60,000 nucleotides of DNA. It comes from Cryptomeria japonica. Taxonomy: Eukaryota; Streptophyta; Pinopsida; Cupressales; Cupressaceae. Numbering within the stretch: position 1 is the stretch's first letter; the number at the start of each line of letters is the position of its first letter. This document shows, in pieces, positions 1-12,070 of this stretch. The DNA is taken from the NCBI RefSeq assembly GCF_030272615.1, contig NC_081410.1, forward strand, positions 507,061,942 through 507,121,941, read 5' to 3'. The notes beneath the pieces are model-generated. The model was not told where the DNA came from. It worked only from the letters and a program-made list of their open reading frames with translations, and did no database searches. The translations under genes and the position numbers were made by a program.

Positions 1-422
1 AGATTTTCATGCGTTATTTGATCATGTGTATTGTTGCAAGAGGAGTATTGCCTTGGCATGTTGATGGTTCTTTTCTCTATGATATCATGTGATCTATGAG
101 ATCTATGCGGATTATGCTATTGGCTCAATGTGTATTTATGATGTTTGATCTTTGATAGTCAGATTGTGTTTTGTGGGCCTTCTTTCTTTGAGTGTTTATG
201 TTGTGAAGGCATAGACTCATGATTAGTGGGAGTGGGCTTCCATGAGTTTGTCGAGGTCACGAGGAATGGAATTTTATGATTCTTGTGTAATAGAGTCGGG
301 GCCTAGACCATTTGGATAGCTCTTTGGATGTTTTCCATTGTAATTGATAAGTGATAACTTAATAATTAATATTAGGTGGGCTGGGTAGAGGAACTCATCT
401 AAGAAAGATAATAAATGTTTTA
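1..422. other. Unassigned AT-rich DNA
   Basis: No reading frame with recognisable protein content, no repeat partner elsewhere in the window and no RNA gene. It is the left flank of the probable solo LTR that starts at 423. Confidence 0.5.
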
Positions 423-940
423 TGTAATACCCATCTCATGAATCAGAGACTAGAGTGAGGTAGTACATCTGGTAACTGGGTAAACCATACTACCTTGATT
501 TCTTCAAAGGTTGAGACAGTTCTATATGTGTATCCTATGTGGTAGCATGTGATGACTCTCTTTCTCTACATGATGTTCCTAGTTACTTTTGTCTTGTTTT
601 ATGAGTCACGTCTAGAGGCTTCTTTGTTTTTGGTATGTTTTTCCTTGGTTTGTGTTAGAGTTGTTTCCTCTTTGGTTGTTAGGTGTCAGCTTAGATCTAG
701 AGTGTGTGTGGGATCTTGTGTCATCTCCTAGTATAGGGTGTGGTTCCACATGGCCGAGTGGTTGGTGCGTTTCTTCCATTGGGATGGTTTTCTTGGATTC
801 TTTGCATGGATGTGGATCTCTTATCTCTTTAGTTCATGGATGGATATTCATTGTGGATTATTGTACATGATTCATTTAACTTGTATATGTAATTATATTG
901 AGAACTATGCTCATTGTTGTAATAGACATTGTATTCATGT

Positions 941-2286
941 TGTTGGCATTGCATGCAGATTGCATTGAAGAAATTTATTAGGAAGCGTTGTCATTGATGT
1001 CAATAGAAATCAGTAATGAAGTCATAAAGCAACCGATAATGAAGCAGTGAAGATCAATTGGTAACCCTATTCAATTGAGAAGAAGAACCCTAATCGATGA
1101 AGCTTGGAGATTAGTTGTGATGATTTATGACCAAATGATAATCGGTGATGAAGATGCTACGAAAGAATGTTGCACATGATGAGTTTCGAGATGGTTTTGG
1201 CACGTAAACATAACCGTTCATCTTGGAAATGATCAAATTCATAGTATGAAGTGTCAAACGTGTGATGTGTTACAAGATTCAAAGTGTGTTGATACAAGAG
1301 TGGTTGTACATACCTAGAAGAATGTAAAGTTGATTGCATGTAATCTAATGGTCAAGATTGAACCAATGTGTTTGTAATCTCTATGAGAATTTTAGGGTTT
1401 GTGTCATGTTACTGACCTAATGTATTTGTTTATAAGGTCGATAGATTGATTGAATGAGTTGTTGGCAAATTTGATTAAGTATGAAAGTGATTGTTGCCGA
1501 ACCAGGAGGTGTGTTTTGTGAATACAGATAGGAGTGGTGAAGGATATGATTTAGCAAGGAAGTGTTATTTCTAGATCGGTCAAAGAACCTGTTGTTCTCT
1601 AACCATAACAACAGTTTGAAATACCCTCACAACGTAAGCTCTAATAGGCTTGTTGTTAAAATCCTCTAACCAGGTGATCAATTAGCTTGGATTTGAAATC
1701 CTCCACTGAGGTTACCTTTAACAGGGTATTTGTATTCAATCCCTTAACCGATAGTCCTAATCAGATTTATTCCTAACAAAAAATTCTTGTATGAGCATCT
1801 AACCAGGCTTGGCTCCTAATAGGGTGAACTTTAGAAGAGTTCAAAATACTTGTGGGTATTCATCCCCACCATGGTTTTTCCTATTTGGGTTTGCACGTGA
1901 AAAATCATTGTGTCAAGTGGTGAATGATTTTGTGGATGTGTTTTTGGTATGATTGATATGAATGATTGGTAAATCTACATAGTTATATCTAAATGATTGG
2001 AAATGATCTGAAATATATTATTATTAGTATTAGTGAAGTGGTTTAAGGTTTTGGTCAAAGGATATTTAAGTTTCAAATCTATTGCATTATATCACTGAAG
2101 TATTAGGTCAACAACTAAGGTTTAACAGAGCAACTGCAGATTTGATAAGGTGACTAAACTGATAAAATTTGAGAGTTGATTCTAAGTTGAAAATAAGTTT
2201 GGTAATAATTTAGTTTATTCTTCAACTACTGATTCACCCCCCCTCTCAGTGGTTGATCAGATCTTTATAGTTTCATCATATTATCA
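941..2286 (+). repeat. Copia-A 5' LTR
   Basis: 1,346 bp, TG...CA ends, matched along its length by 13439-14801. A hairpin with a C-rich loop at 2223-2255 (arms CAACTACTGA and TCAGTGGTTG, one G-T pair) sits about 30 nt before the LTR end, hence just upstream of the PBS. It also contains the block CCACCATGGTTTTTCC shared in variant form by the other Copia LTRs here. Confidence 0.9.
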
Positions 2287-2288
2287 AT

Positions 2289-2300
2289 TGGTATCAGAGC
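2289..2300 (+). promoter_or_regulatory. Copia-A primer binding site (initiator-Met tRNA type)
   Basis: TGGTATCAGAGC, two bases after the LTR end. It is the standard plant Copia minus-strand primer site, complementary to the 3' end of initiator methionine tRNA. Confidence 0.9.
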
Positions 2301-2356
2301 CTTCCAGGTCCTCTCGAATATAAGCCTAATAGCTTGAGGAAAAGATCCAAGAGAAA

Positions 2357-3400
2357 ATGATGAAGAGAGAGGGTTTGAAGTTCAATAGAGATAAATGCAA
2401 AATCTAGAGTGATAGGATGAAGATTTACATCAAGAGCTTAGGAAGTTAGTATTGGGATCAAGTTGTTACTAAGTATAACTTGCCTAGTAGAACTTTGACA
2501 GATGATCAGAAGAAGGAGCTACAAGAGAGCAACCAAGCATTGGAAGCCATCATTGGTACCTTGTTAGATTCAAAATATGGTTATGTTCATGGATTGTAGA
2601 ATGCACATGAAGTTTGGACGAAGCTAGAATAAATCTATGGTGGTGATGAGCATGCAAACATAGCCAAGGAAGAGAGTCTGAAAGGAAAATTTGATGGTAT
2701 GAGAATGGATGAAGGTGAAAACATTCAACAATATGGCCAGACAATCAAGGAGGTAGTTGGAGAAAGAAAAAGTGTTGGAGGTATAGTGGAGGATTCCATT
2801 GTGGTTATCAAGGTATTAAAAACCCTTCTACTGGTCTACGCTATCAGAGTTGTAGCCATTCAAGAACTCAAATCTATTGACAAGATAAAGGTAACTCTTG
2901 ACTCTATCACTGGTAAATTGACTGTATTCAAATTAAATGGTTTTGATGGAAGTGTTCAGAGGTTAGAATCTGCATTTAAAGCGTTAGTCTCAACCCCACC
3001 AGTAAGGAAAAGAAGAGAAGTAAGTTACAGTTATGAATCTAGATCCAGTAGAGAGGTAGACGATGATGATAGCCTAATAGAACTCAAAGCATTGTTGGCC
3101 AAGCGGTTACCCAGAGGTATCGGTAAGTATAGAGGTAGATTACCATTGAAATGTTTTGCATGTAATCGGATAGGAAATATTGCTGCTAACTATCCTAATG
3201 GAGATAACGAGGAAAAATGAGAGAAATATAGGAAGTTTAAAGGAAAAGGAAAATTAAATTGTCTCGTTGCAGTGGATGAAGGTATTACAGATGAAGAATC
3301 CAAGGAAGATACAAATGAGGACATTGTCTTTGTTGCTATCAAAGAAGACATTTTAAATTAGAAGGCATTGGTCTCTCACTTGGATAATTTAGATGACTAG
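2357..3400 (+). pseudogene. gag: Copia-A gag (capsid/nucleocapsid), degenerate
   Basis: The first ATG after the PBS is at 2357. The conceptual product starts like a Copia gag of the UBN2 type, but several in-frame stops fall in the first 120 codons, and the longest clean stretch is 2699-3220. A zinc knuckle near 3148-3190 begins CFACNRIGNIAANY, so the histidine and last cysteine of CX2CX4HX4C are lost. A lysine/glutamate-rich linker leads into protease. In a working element Gag would form the cytoplasmic virus-like particle that packages element RNA. Decay rather than recoding explains the stops, because they are scattered. Confidence 0.8.
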
Positions 3401-6229
3401 ATTATTGACAGTGGTTGTTCACACCACATGACTGGTGACCAAAGCAAGTTTCTAGCATTGGACGAATTTGATGGAGGTGTTGTCAAATTTGGGAATAACT
3501 CTCCCTGCATGGTGAAAGTCAAAGGATCCATTTCTCTGAATGGTAATAGTAGTGCAGATGATGTCTATTGGGTTGAAGGTTTGAAAAACAATCTTTTGAG
3601 TGTTTCTCAACTTAATGATAAAGGTTACCCATTACAATTTCAGAATGGAGTTTACAAGATCTTTGGAAGCAAAGGTGAACCGATTGCAACAAGCAAAACA
3701 ACTAGAGGTAATCTTTTTCACTAAAATTCTAAAGTCAATAGTTGTTTGATTGCAAAAGTAGAAGATATTTGGCTTTGGCATCGAAGGTTTTTCCATGTGA
3801 TTTTTTATAACATTATAAGAGTCAACAAGTGAAAATCAATAAGAGGATTTCCATAGTTAGACAAACTGGTGAATGCTTTGTGCAAGGAATGTCAGTTAGG
3901 GAAAATGACAACCTCAACCTTCAAGAGAAAATATTTCTCAGCTAAACATTTGCTAGATTTATTTCATACTGACCTATGTGGACTAATGAAGACTATGAGT
4001 ATTCAAGATGATTGGTACTTCATGATATTTACCGATGACTACTCAAGAATGATATGGGTCACATTCTTGAAAGACAAGACAAAAGCATTCAAGAAATTTA
4101 AAGAATTCAGAGCCATGGTTGAGAATGAAAGTGGAAGGAAGCTAAAATGTTTAAGAACTAATCAAGGTGGATTTACTTTAGAGGAATTCACTAGATACTG
4201 TGAAAACAATGAGATCAAGAGGTAGCTATTTGCACCAAGGACACCATTATCATAACGGTATTGTACAAAGGAACAAACAGTTAGTGGTTGAAGCTGCTAG
4301 GACTATGTTAATCCAAGGAGGTGTAGCTAAGACATTTTGGAGAGAATCTATCAGCACAGTTGTTTATACAATGAACTAGATACTGGTCAAAAGAGGTAGA
4401 GATAAAACATCTTATGAATACTAGTATGGTAGATCACCGAATGTTAGTTACTTCAAAAATTTTGGTAGTAGATGTTTTATTAAAAGAAGTGATTATATTA
4501 GAAAGTTTGATGACAAAAGTGATGAAGGCATATTTCTTGGTTACTCCACCAAGAGAAAATCTTACAAGTGCTACAACAACCGGACTAATAAGATCATTGA
4601 AAGTGTCAATGTCTAAGTAGATGAGTCTCCTAAAAAATATGAAGAAACCAGCAAAAAGAAGGAAGAAGAAGAACCAAACACTTTTGGAACCACAACTGAT
4701 GAAGCCACAAGTTGGAGGACTGAACATAGAAGTCCTAGTTCAACCAGAATAGGAAGGTCTAGCAGAAGATGAAGAAAGTGAAGAAGAACCTGAAAAACCA
4801 ACATCATGTTATTCCAAGGTATGTCAGACTAAATCACAACCCTGATTAGGTTATTGGAGACAAGAATGCAGGTGTGTTAACTAGAAGAAGACTAAGAGAA
4901 AACTCTTGTATGATCTCTACTATTGAGGCTAGAAGAACAAAATAAGCCTTTATAGATGAAGATTGGATCAAGGAAATGGAAGAAGAACTTGATCAGATAG
5001 AGAAGAATAATACATGGTCATTGGTACCCAGACCGGAAAATAAGAATGTGATAGGCATAAAGTGGGTATTCAGAAACAAATTGAATGAAGATAGAGCAGT
5101 GGTCGAGAATAAAGCCAAATTGATATTCAAAGGATATACACAAGAGAAAGGTGAAGATTATGGTGAGACATTTGCACCAGTAGCAAGATTGGAAGGAGTA
5201 AGGACTCTACTTCATTTACAACATACAAAGGATTTAAGGTATATTAGATGGATGTTAAATCAACATTCTTAAATGGAATATTGGCAGAAGAAGTCTACAT
5301 AGAACAACCAGATGGTTATGCATTAATTGAAGAAAAGGATATGGCATGGAAGCTTCATAAGGCACTATATGGATTAAAACAAGCACCAAGAGCATGGTAT
5401 GAAAGATTGCACTCTCACTTAATAAAGATAGGTTTTCAAAGAACCACTGAAGATAGTAACATATAACTCAAGACAGAAGGAGATAAAATACTGGTAAGTG
5501 AGGTATTTGTTGATGATATCATTGTTGAAGGTAATGATGATGTGTCATGATTTAGCTAATGAAATGAAGAATGAATTTAAGATGTCACTAGTGGGTGAGA
5601 TAAAAAATTTCATAGGTTTGCAAATCCAACAGATGAAGGAAGGAATTTTTATCACACAACCCAAGCATGTGAAGGAAGTGTTGAGAACTTTTGGAATGGG
5701 AGATTGTAAACCAGTTGGAACACCAATTGTTACAGGCTGTAAATTGTCAAAGGAAGATGATTCTAGACCAGTTGATGAAAAGGAATATAGATCCATGATA
5801 GGCAAGTTACATTATGTTGTCCACAATAGACCAAACATTGCTCGTGCAGTAGGATTTGTTGCTAGATTTCAGAAAAATCTAAAGGAGTCACACATGATTG
5901 CAACCAAAAGACTTTGGAGATACTTGAAAGGAACAATAGATTATGGATTATGGTATTCATGCACAATAGAATTTGACTTAAAAGTGTATACCGATGTAGA
6001 TTGGGTAGGCAATGTTGATCACAGGAAAAATACAATCGAAGGAGCATTTTTTCTTGGAGGCAGATTAGTGTCTTGGAGCAGCAGAAAATAGAGTTGTATC
6101 TCTCAATCAACAGTAGAAGTTGAGTATGTTGCAGCTTACATGAATTGTACAGAAGCAATTTCGATGAAACACATATTGGAAGGTTTCAAGCTGAAGATAT
6201 CAGAACCGGTAAGAATTTTTTGTGATAAC
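3401..6229 (+). pseudogene. pol: Copia-A pol: protease, integrase, RT and first part of RNase H
   Basis: The protease site DSGCSHHMTG is at about 3407-3436, right after a stop. The pre-integrase zinc region follows at about 3770-3900 (CKECQLGK). Integrase acidic motifs HTDLCG (about 3964) and TDDYSR (about 4031) are visible, but the block that should hold the third acidic region reads TNQGGFTLEEF and is altered. RT runs from about 4975, with DVKSTFLNG, YGLKQAPRAWY (about 5370) and the catalytic FVDDII (5506-5523), followed by a frameshift. RNase H begins near 5960 (YTDVDWVGN) and is cut at 6229 by NA-1. Stops and frameshifts occur throughout. Confidence 0.88.
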
Positions 6230-7034
6230 TGTTAGATTGAATGATAGTCCCAAAGACACTGAGAGGGGGGGTGAATCAGTGTCTCACCGGTTAGTGGAAT
6301 ATTAAACTTATTTATAATTTTGCTACCCAAATCAATGTACCAGTAAACAAGAAATAATGTAGTAAAGAGAAATAATAGAGACAACATAAATGCACACCAT
6401 AGCACAAAATATAAAAATGAGGAAACCTAGTATGGGAAAAACCTTAGTGGGATTTGTGACCCACAATATTTACTCACTGGCCAATATGAATAAATATTAC
6501 TTACAATAGGGGCCTGCACATGCAAGAAGGCCAACTACCTTGAGCGCACTGCTCAAAAGAGTCTCACTGACTACAGTATGGATAATTAAATCCAATACAA
6601 TGTATTGCTCAAAATAGCATCTCTAATGCCTGGTTCAGTACCGGTTTAAGCTCAGTCATATACCAAAACCTTTCGCTGTCCAACAATAATATTTTGTCTT
6701 TCTTCCTTACAATCCCATTCCTACATTCCTATTCATTACATTAGAAAAATGATCTACAAGATCTCATACATATATGAGTCTATTACAATACACCAAGTCG
6801 GCTTACAAATAATTAATTATATTTATAATACAATTCATATAGGAAAAAAATTATCCCATGTCATTCTGAGTGTCGGTATACTTCATTTCTAGTGTAATAT
6901 GGATGTCGATGAAGGTACCTGTCGGTGTCGCTGCATGATGTCTGTGATGTCAGTGCATGTGTAGAAACTTGTTGCTTGTTGGTTGCCATCAATGACAACA
7001 TCAAATATTCTCATTAGAGTGTAGAATGCCAACA
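6230..7034 (-). repeat. NA-1 3' LTR
   Basis: 805 bp, repeats 12071-12876. The U5 hairpin on the element's sense strand covers 6254-6284, with arms AGACACTGA and TCAGTGTCT (9 bp). A palindromic TATA-like block CTCATACATATATGAG lies at 6763-6778. Confidence 0.92.
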
Positions 7035-7048
7035 ATATCCCCCTTTGG
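7035..7048 (-). promoter_or_regulatory. NA-1 polypurine tract
   Basis: On the minus strand CCAAAGGGGGATAT abuts the 3' LTR. The flank beyond it (CATTGATGGCAACAC on the plus strand) is shared with NA-2 and Copia-B. Confidence 0.85.
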
Positions 7049-7165
7049 CATTGATGGCAACACTCATGAGAAAAATCTAAAACTGCTATCCAAAAATGAA
7101 ATCCAAAAAGAAGTGTGCTCCCCCTAAGCAAGTGATCTCCATTGTGCATTTATTTTCTCCATACT

Positions 7166-7200
7166 ACTCCCCCTTTGACATCAATGACAAAGGATGTCAA
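7166..7200 (-). other. NA-1 internal purine tract with hairpin
   Basis: A second CTCCCCCTTTGACATC tract (plus strand) lies about 130 bp inside the LTR. Its end forms an 8-bp stem, TTGACATC (7175-7182) with GATGTCAA (7193-7200). NA-2 has the same structure with a compensated base pair. The role is unknown; it might be a second plus-strand primer or a structured 3' UTR element. Confidence 0.6.
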
Positions 7201-7359
7201 GAATAATCAAAGAATACAAAAATTCTACCTCATCGCCAGTAACCAGTTGGTTACAATTTGAAAAATGTCTGCCAAAATTAGATTTAGGCTCTGCATGAAT
7301 TTTTTGTTGTCGGAGAGAATGGTCTCACTCTGCTGGATCATGTTAGTTAGATAGTGCAT

Positions 7360-10300
7360 CTATTGCTCCAGTGACCATTCTCCTTGAACTATTGCCTTTG
7401 ATAGCTCAACCCATTGAGTAATGAGACTGTCCAATCTTGGACCAGGTTTACTTTTGAGTTCCTGGGCCTTTAACCTTATCCTTGCTTTCTCTTTCTCAAG
7501 TTTCTCTAAATTTTTCTCATACACTACCATTTCTTTCTCAAAAACTAAGATGTCCCGAAGAACCTATCATATTATTTGCAATGTCATCTATCTCCTTTTG
7601 TGTCTTCTTGATTTCCTCATCTATATCCTCAATCAGATGGTGAGGCTTGCAAGCTTCTCTATAGTGCTCCTTATATTCTAAAATTGTTGAGTTGACTACC
7701 AATAATAATGAATCATATGCTCATTACAGTCTTTTATGGTTTTCTCAAATAATTCTCCTTTCTCTTTATCTACTCTTTCCTTTATAGAATCCTCATTCAC
7801 CTTATCTATAGTTATGATTTTTTCAACAATGAATTTGGACAATGTGTCCAATTTACCTAAAGAATCATTAATGTGATCTATCTTACAGGTAGGTGCAATC
7901 ATCTTCAAGATAGGTAATGTGTTATCAATAGCTTTAAATGCTAAGGCATTACAATCTGTTATCCTCTTGATAGAATCCAATAGAACATCTATTATGTTAG
8001 TGGGTCTAAATTCTCCTGTTGATGTGCTTGGTTCTGCTATGGGTTTCCTCTCAAATTGCCCAATTACCTTCACTATTTCCTCCTTATTTCCATCAATTGC
8101 TTCCTCTTTACTTACAATTTCTTCTGGTTTCTCTATCTATGTTTGTACCTCTACTTCTTTTGGTTTTTTAGTCTGTATAAGAACTTCTTCAACTACCGGT
8201 TTTTCTAATTTTGGTTGCTCAGTGTTAGTTACCTTATCCTTTGTTGGTTTCTCTATCTCCATTTCCCTATCTTGTGTTGGTATCTCAGCCTTCTGAGAGT
8301 CAATAGTGTGTGTTGGTATCTTAGAGATCTTACTATCCTTACAATCATCTTCCTTAACCTCTACAGTCTTTTTATCCACAACAATGTTTATATCCCATGT
8401 ATCCACATTCATGGTGAAAAGTATTTCAGACTCTAAGTTAGTATCATCATGAGTTACTTCATTAGTTGCCTTATCTAGTTGATTTTATGTATGTACCAGT
8501 GATACTGAAGTTAATGGAGGGGTGTCCTAAGCCAATGGAGGGATGTTATCTCTTAGCTTTATAGTAGGTACACCACCAATCTTTCCTTTCCCGTTGTCCT
8601 TTTGGTACACTTTAGCAAAAGATTTATCTACTTTTTGTCTTTCCTTTTCCTCTTTCTTTTCTTTTTCAACAAAAAATATATCTCATTTTTCTATAGTCTC
8701 ATCATCAATCTCTTTCACTCTACAAGCCATTACACTAATCTGTCGGTGTTCACTAACAAAAACTGACTAGTTTGCCTCAGCAATTAGTTCATCAATTTCC
8801 TCAGAATTTACAGGATGTACTACCAATAATGCTTCAACCTTTAACTTTTTGTCTAATTCCATCACTGCCATTCTTTTAGCTTCTAGTCTTAGATATAAGT
8901 CATTTGGTAGATCCTCTACAACTTCAATCAAAACCTTCTTATAGATATCTAAATGCAAAATTATACTAGCCTCTATTGTTTCCTTGTCTGAATCTTTGTA
9001 AGAATGATAGTATTTATTTACATTGCAAAGATTTTCATCCTATGTTATCTCATTTACCAGTTATTTCGATGCCAGGGTATCTGGTGTCTTAGTCTATTTC
9101 TTCTTTGGTGTAAGCTTCTTTTTAGGTTCCCTAACTGCCTGTTGCTTCTTCCTTAGTGTTCTGGTTCTTTTGGGGGAAGGAGAGGTTACCGGTGAGGGTT
9201 TCCTCTTCTTTCTTTCAACTCTTTTGAACTCTATTGCCTTTCCATTGTCAGTATCAAAAGAAGTGACAACTCGTGAAACATGTACTTTTAGTTTTTGTCC
9301 TTCCAGTTCACTAGCAGATATACCACTTAAGTTCATTACATTTTCCTTAATTTCCTTTTCCATATTTGATGCATCTTTGATAAACTTTTCTCTTCTTTTT
9401 CTTGTCTTCTACATTGAGACAACACTCTCAATGGTTTCAACACTACCAAAGAATTTCTCAGATGGTTCCTTAGGTGCATCAAGTAGTGTTTTAGCATATG
9501 TTTCAAGAATGGGTAAATCAACTTCATAACACATTTCAGTAACCCAAATAGTTCTAGGGGTAACTACTTCCATCCATGTCTCATCACGTTTTATTACAAA
9601 GCATATTTGCTTGTCATATTTGTCTACTATGCTTCGGGGTAACCTTTCTCTAGCTCTCATTTTAGTCTGAAAGTTTTTGAAGTAATCTATTATAATGTTG
9701 TCATTGCTATTTACCATACCAGTGATAGCTTCCTTGATTTGTTTGCCTATCGAGATGTCATATCCAAATTCCTTATGACCAATGTCGGGTATCTCTTTGG
9801 TGAGGTAAAGCATTAGACACAAAAGAAGGTTTTCAAAACATAATGTCCCTTTCTTGTCACCCTCCATCTTCTTCAATTTATCAATTAATTCATCCTTAAG
9901 CCATTCATAGATATCAATCTTAGCATTTTTCTTTACCATTTCATATGCACTATGAATACATAAGCTGGAAACCGAATTCAATCTATTTGCATGAGTTACT
10001 CTATATCCAAGTACCATACTCACATATCTCACATTAGCATTAGTAATGTCATTAACCCTAAGAGATTTGTTGTCAGATGTAGCTCCAGTTAACTCCATAA
10101 CTACCTTGTTAGGTATCTTCTTGGTTTTGTCAGGCCTACTACCGGTTGAGGGTAAACCAGTAACTGCCTTGATTTCTTCCTTAGAGATTTTAAAAACAAA
10201 GTCAAGCCACATGAACTCTCCATGAACTCTACTCAAAACAAGACGGACTACCTCCTTAGGAAATTTAGGTATGTTCATTATCTCAATAAATCCTAAGTCT

Positions 10301-10587
10301 CCTACTATCTTATGCTTCGGTGTAATTAAACCTTATTCATCAGTAATAACACCACTGTACATGTTCTCCAAATCATCGGTTTGTAGATTTTCTATGTTGT
10401 GGTGAATGTAGATTCTCGGGTCTTTAGCAAAAGCGACACCCTTTAGAATTTTTGAAAAATCTCTGATAGAATCATCTTGCTTGGCAATTTCAAGGATGAT
10501 TTTAAACATGGGCCTAGGATGCTTAACGTTTTCTACCATAGTAGGGTTTGCAATAAACTTAGGTATAGAAGATGAAGATGCATTTCG
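7360..10587 (-). pseudogene. NA-1 ORF2: large protein of unknown family, disrupted
   Basis: I do not recognise this protein. It is colinear with NA-2 ORF2 (16224-19439). Order on the minus strand: an N-terminal globular part of roughly 370 residues (10587 to about 9410; motifs HPRPMFKIILE, TGLPSTGSRPDK, GATSD, DETWMEVV and PRTIWVTEM); a basic, nuclear-localisation-like segment at about 9220-9094 (KRTRTLRKKQQ, KKLTPKKK); a helical part (HLDIYKKVLIEVVEDLPND); a Glu/Thr/Lys-rich low-complexity part at 8412-8137; and a C-terminal helical part with a stop at 7360-7362. Frameshifts near 10535 and 9400 and several stops break it. The ATG used by NA-2 is not in frame here. It is not a pol domain, and any resemblance to transposase-like plant domains is weak. 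Confidence 0.72.
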
Positions 10588-10886
10588 AAAGATAAATACC
10601 TCTCGCTTGAAATCATTGGATGCCTGAAAAACACTTCACAGCTTGCATTTAGAATGTCCTTGCTCAATTTCATGCTCTTTGGATGCTTGAATGCTTGGTG
10701 GATAAAAATGAGGGTTTTTCGGTGCTTTATAGCCAAAAATTCTTTCCAACTACCATATTAAATGCTTGCCGATTAAGTGAAAACTTAACATATCTGCTGG
10801 TAAAGAAAAAATATGTCCTCTTACCATCAACCGAGGGCAAAATGCATGATTTTGAACTTGCCGCAATACCCCCTAAGGATTATTCC

Positions 10887-11999
10887 TTAGTTAGATGAAG
10901 AATCTCCTACCGGTGGAGGGTTAATCTGTTCAACTAGTACAGAGACGGATTCATCAACTTTCTGATCTCCCTTTTTAATCCATTGTTTTGAAAATTCTTA
11001 TTTTATTTCATTTACCTTTTCTTTTCCCTTCTCATTAGATCCTTTATTGTTCACTGGTATAGTCTTGCTTCTACAAAAATTTTCAATATGCCCAATCTTG
11101 TTACATGCAAAACAAGTTACATTATTTCTCTGAATAGCTTTTCCATATCCTTGACCGGTTTGTGTTCTGCATTGATTAGATAAATTTCCAAATCTACCAC
11201 AAACATAGCATTTCAGATTCATTGTGCAATTTTCTGAATTGCGACCAACTTTATTGCATTTGGAAAATTGGCCGGTGGGTAAATTTGTATTCTGATTATT
11301 TCTAAATCTTCATCGATTTGCTCTATGACCAAATTTGTTACAATTAAAACATTTCCCATTAAATTTATAAGCATTAGGTTGTCTTACCAGTTTACTGTGA
11401 TCTTGATTATTTGCAGTCCCAAAAATATCTCCATGTTCAAATCCAAGTCCAATTGTATCTCCATCAAGTTTTTGTCTTTTCAGCATGTCATCAAGTCTTT
11501 CTGAACTTTTCTTGAATTTGTCTTTGTGTTCATTTGTAGTGATCAACTCATTTTAAAGAATTCTAACTTGTCTCACAAGATCCTCTTTATCATGTTGCAT
11601 GTGAATCAGATTTGTCTTTAGCATATCAATTTCATGACAAAGTGTCAGATTTTCATTACCTCCATCATTAAGTCTTCTAGTCAAATCTTCTTCATTCTTC
11701 TTTCTATCTTCAATATCATTACATAGTCTCATAGCCATATCTTTCATTTCAGTCCTCATATTATTGTTCTCTTGTCTTAACTTATCTGCAATATAACTAA
11801 GAGTTTATGTTTCATCATCATGTTTTTGCATTTTCTCATGAAGTTCTTTCCTCTTGTTTTGTGCTATAACCAGGTTTTCCTGAAGTCCTCTAATGAATTC
11901 CTTAGCAGTCCTTAGATCATCTTCAAGTTTGATATTCTTCAATTTTTCTGCATCAAAATCTTCAAGAGCTCCTTCCAACTATTTTCTTAAATTCTCCAT
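10887..11999 (-). pseudogene. NA-1 gag-like ORF: coiled coil plus four zinc knuckles, disrupted
   Basis: Starts 58 bp after the PBS (ATG at 11997-11999) and ends at 10887-10889. The N-terminal half is a long charged coiled coil (11759-11553, Asp/Glu/Lys/Arg-rich). The C-terminal half has four CCHC-type knuckles in series at about 11353, 11262, 11210 and 11117. The first lacks its last Cys (a stop takes its place), the second lacks its first Cys and has Arg for His, the third has Asn for His, and the fourth (CFACNKIGHIENFC) is intact. The UBN2-type capsid domain of normal Copia gag is absent. A role in RNA binding or packaging is inferred. At least four in-frame breaks are present. Confidence 0.75.
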
Positions 12000-12056
12000 C
12001 GGTACCGGTTTTAGAATCTTCCTCAAGCTGTTAGGCTTTTGAAAATAGAGGACCTA

Positions 12057-12070
12057 GCTCTGATACCAAT
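12057..12070 (-). promoter_or_regulatory. NA-1 primer binding site (initiator-Met tRNA type)
   Basis: The minus strand reads ATTGGTATCAGAGC immediately after the 5' LTR, identical to the Copia-A site. Confidence 0.92.

Noticed and set aside
738-780. TGGCCGAGTGGTTGG, like the A box of a Leu or Ser tRNA gene
   Set aside because: No B box, no acceptor-stem complement and no cloverleaf over the next 90 bases.
4434-4807. Minus-strand frames of 64-97 residues
   Set aside because: Opposite strand of Copia-A pol.
9023-9529. Plus-strand frame of 168 residues with hydrophobic content
   Set aside because: It is the opposite strand of NA-1 ORF2, which is supported by homology to NA-2; the hydrophobic look comes from Lys/Glu codons read in reverse.
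10108-10170. NA ORF2 motif VTGLPSTGSRPDK as a plant mobile domain
   Set aside because: It only loosely recalls the LGLP-type motif; the PMD pattern TLEDV is missing, unlike the real PMD at 34680-34750.
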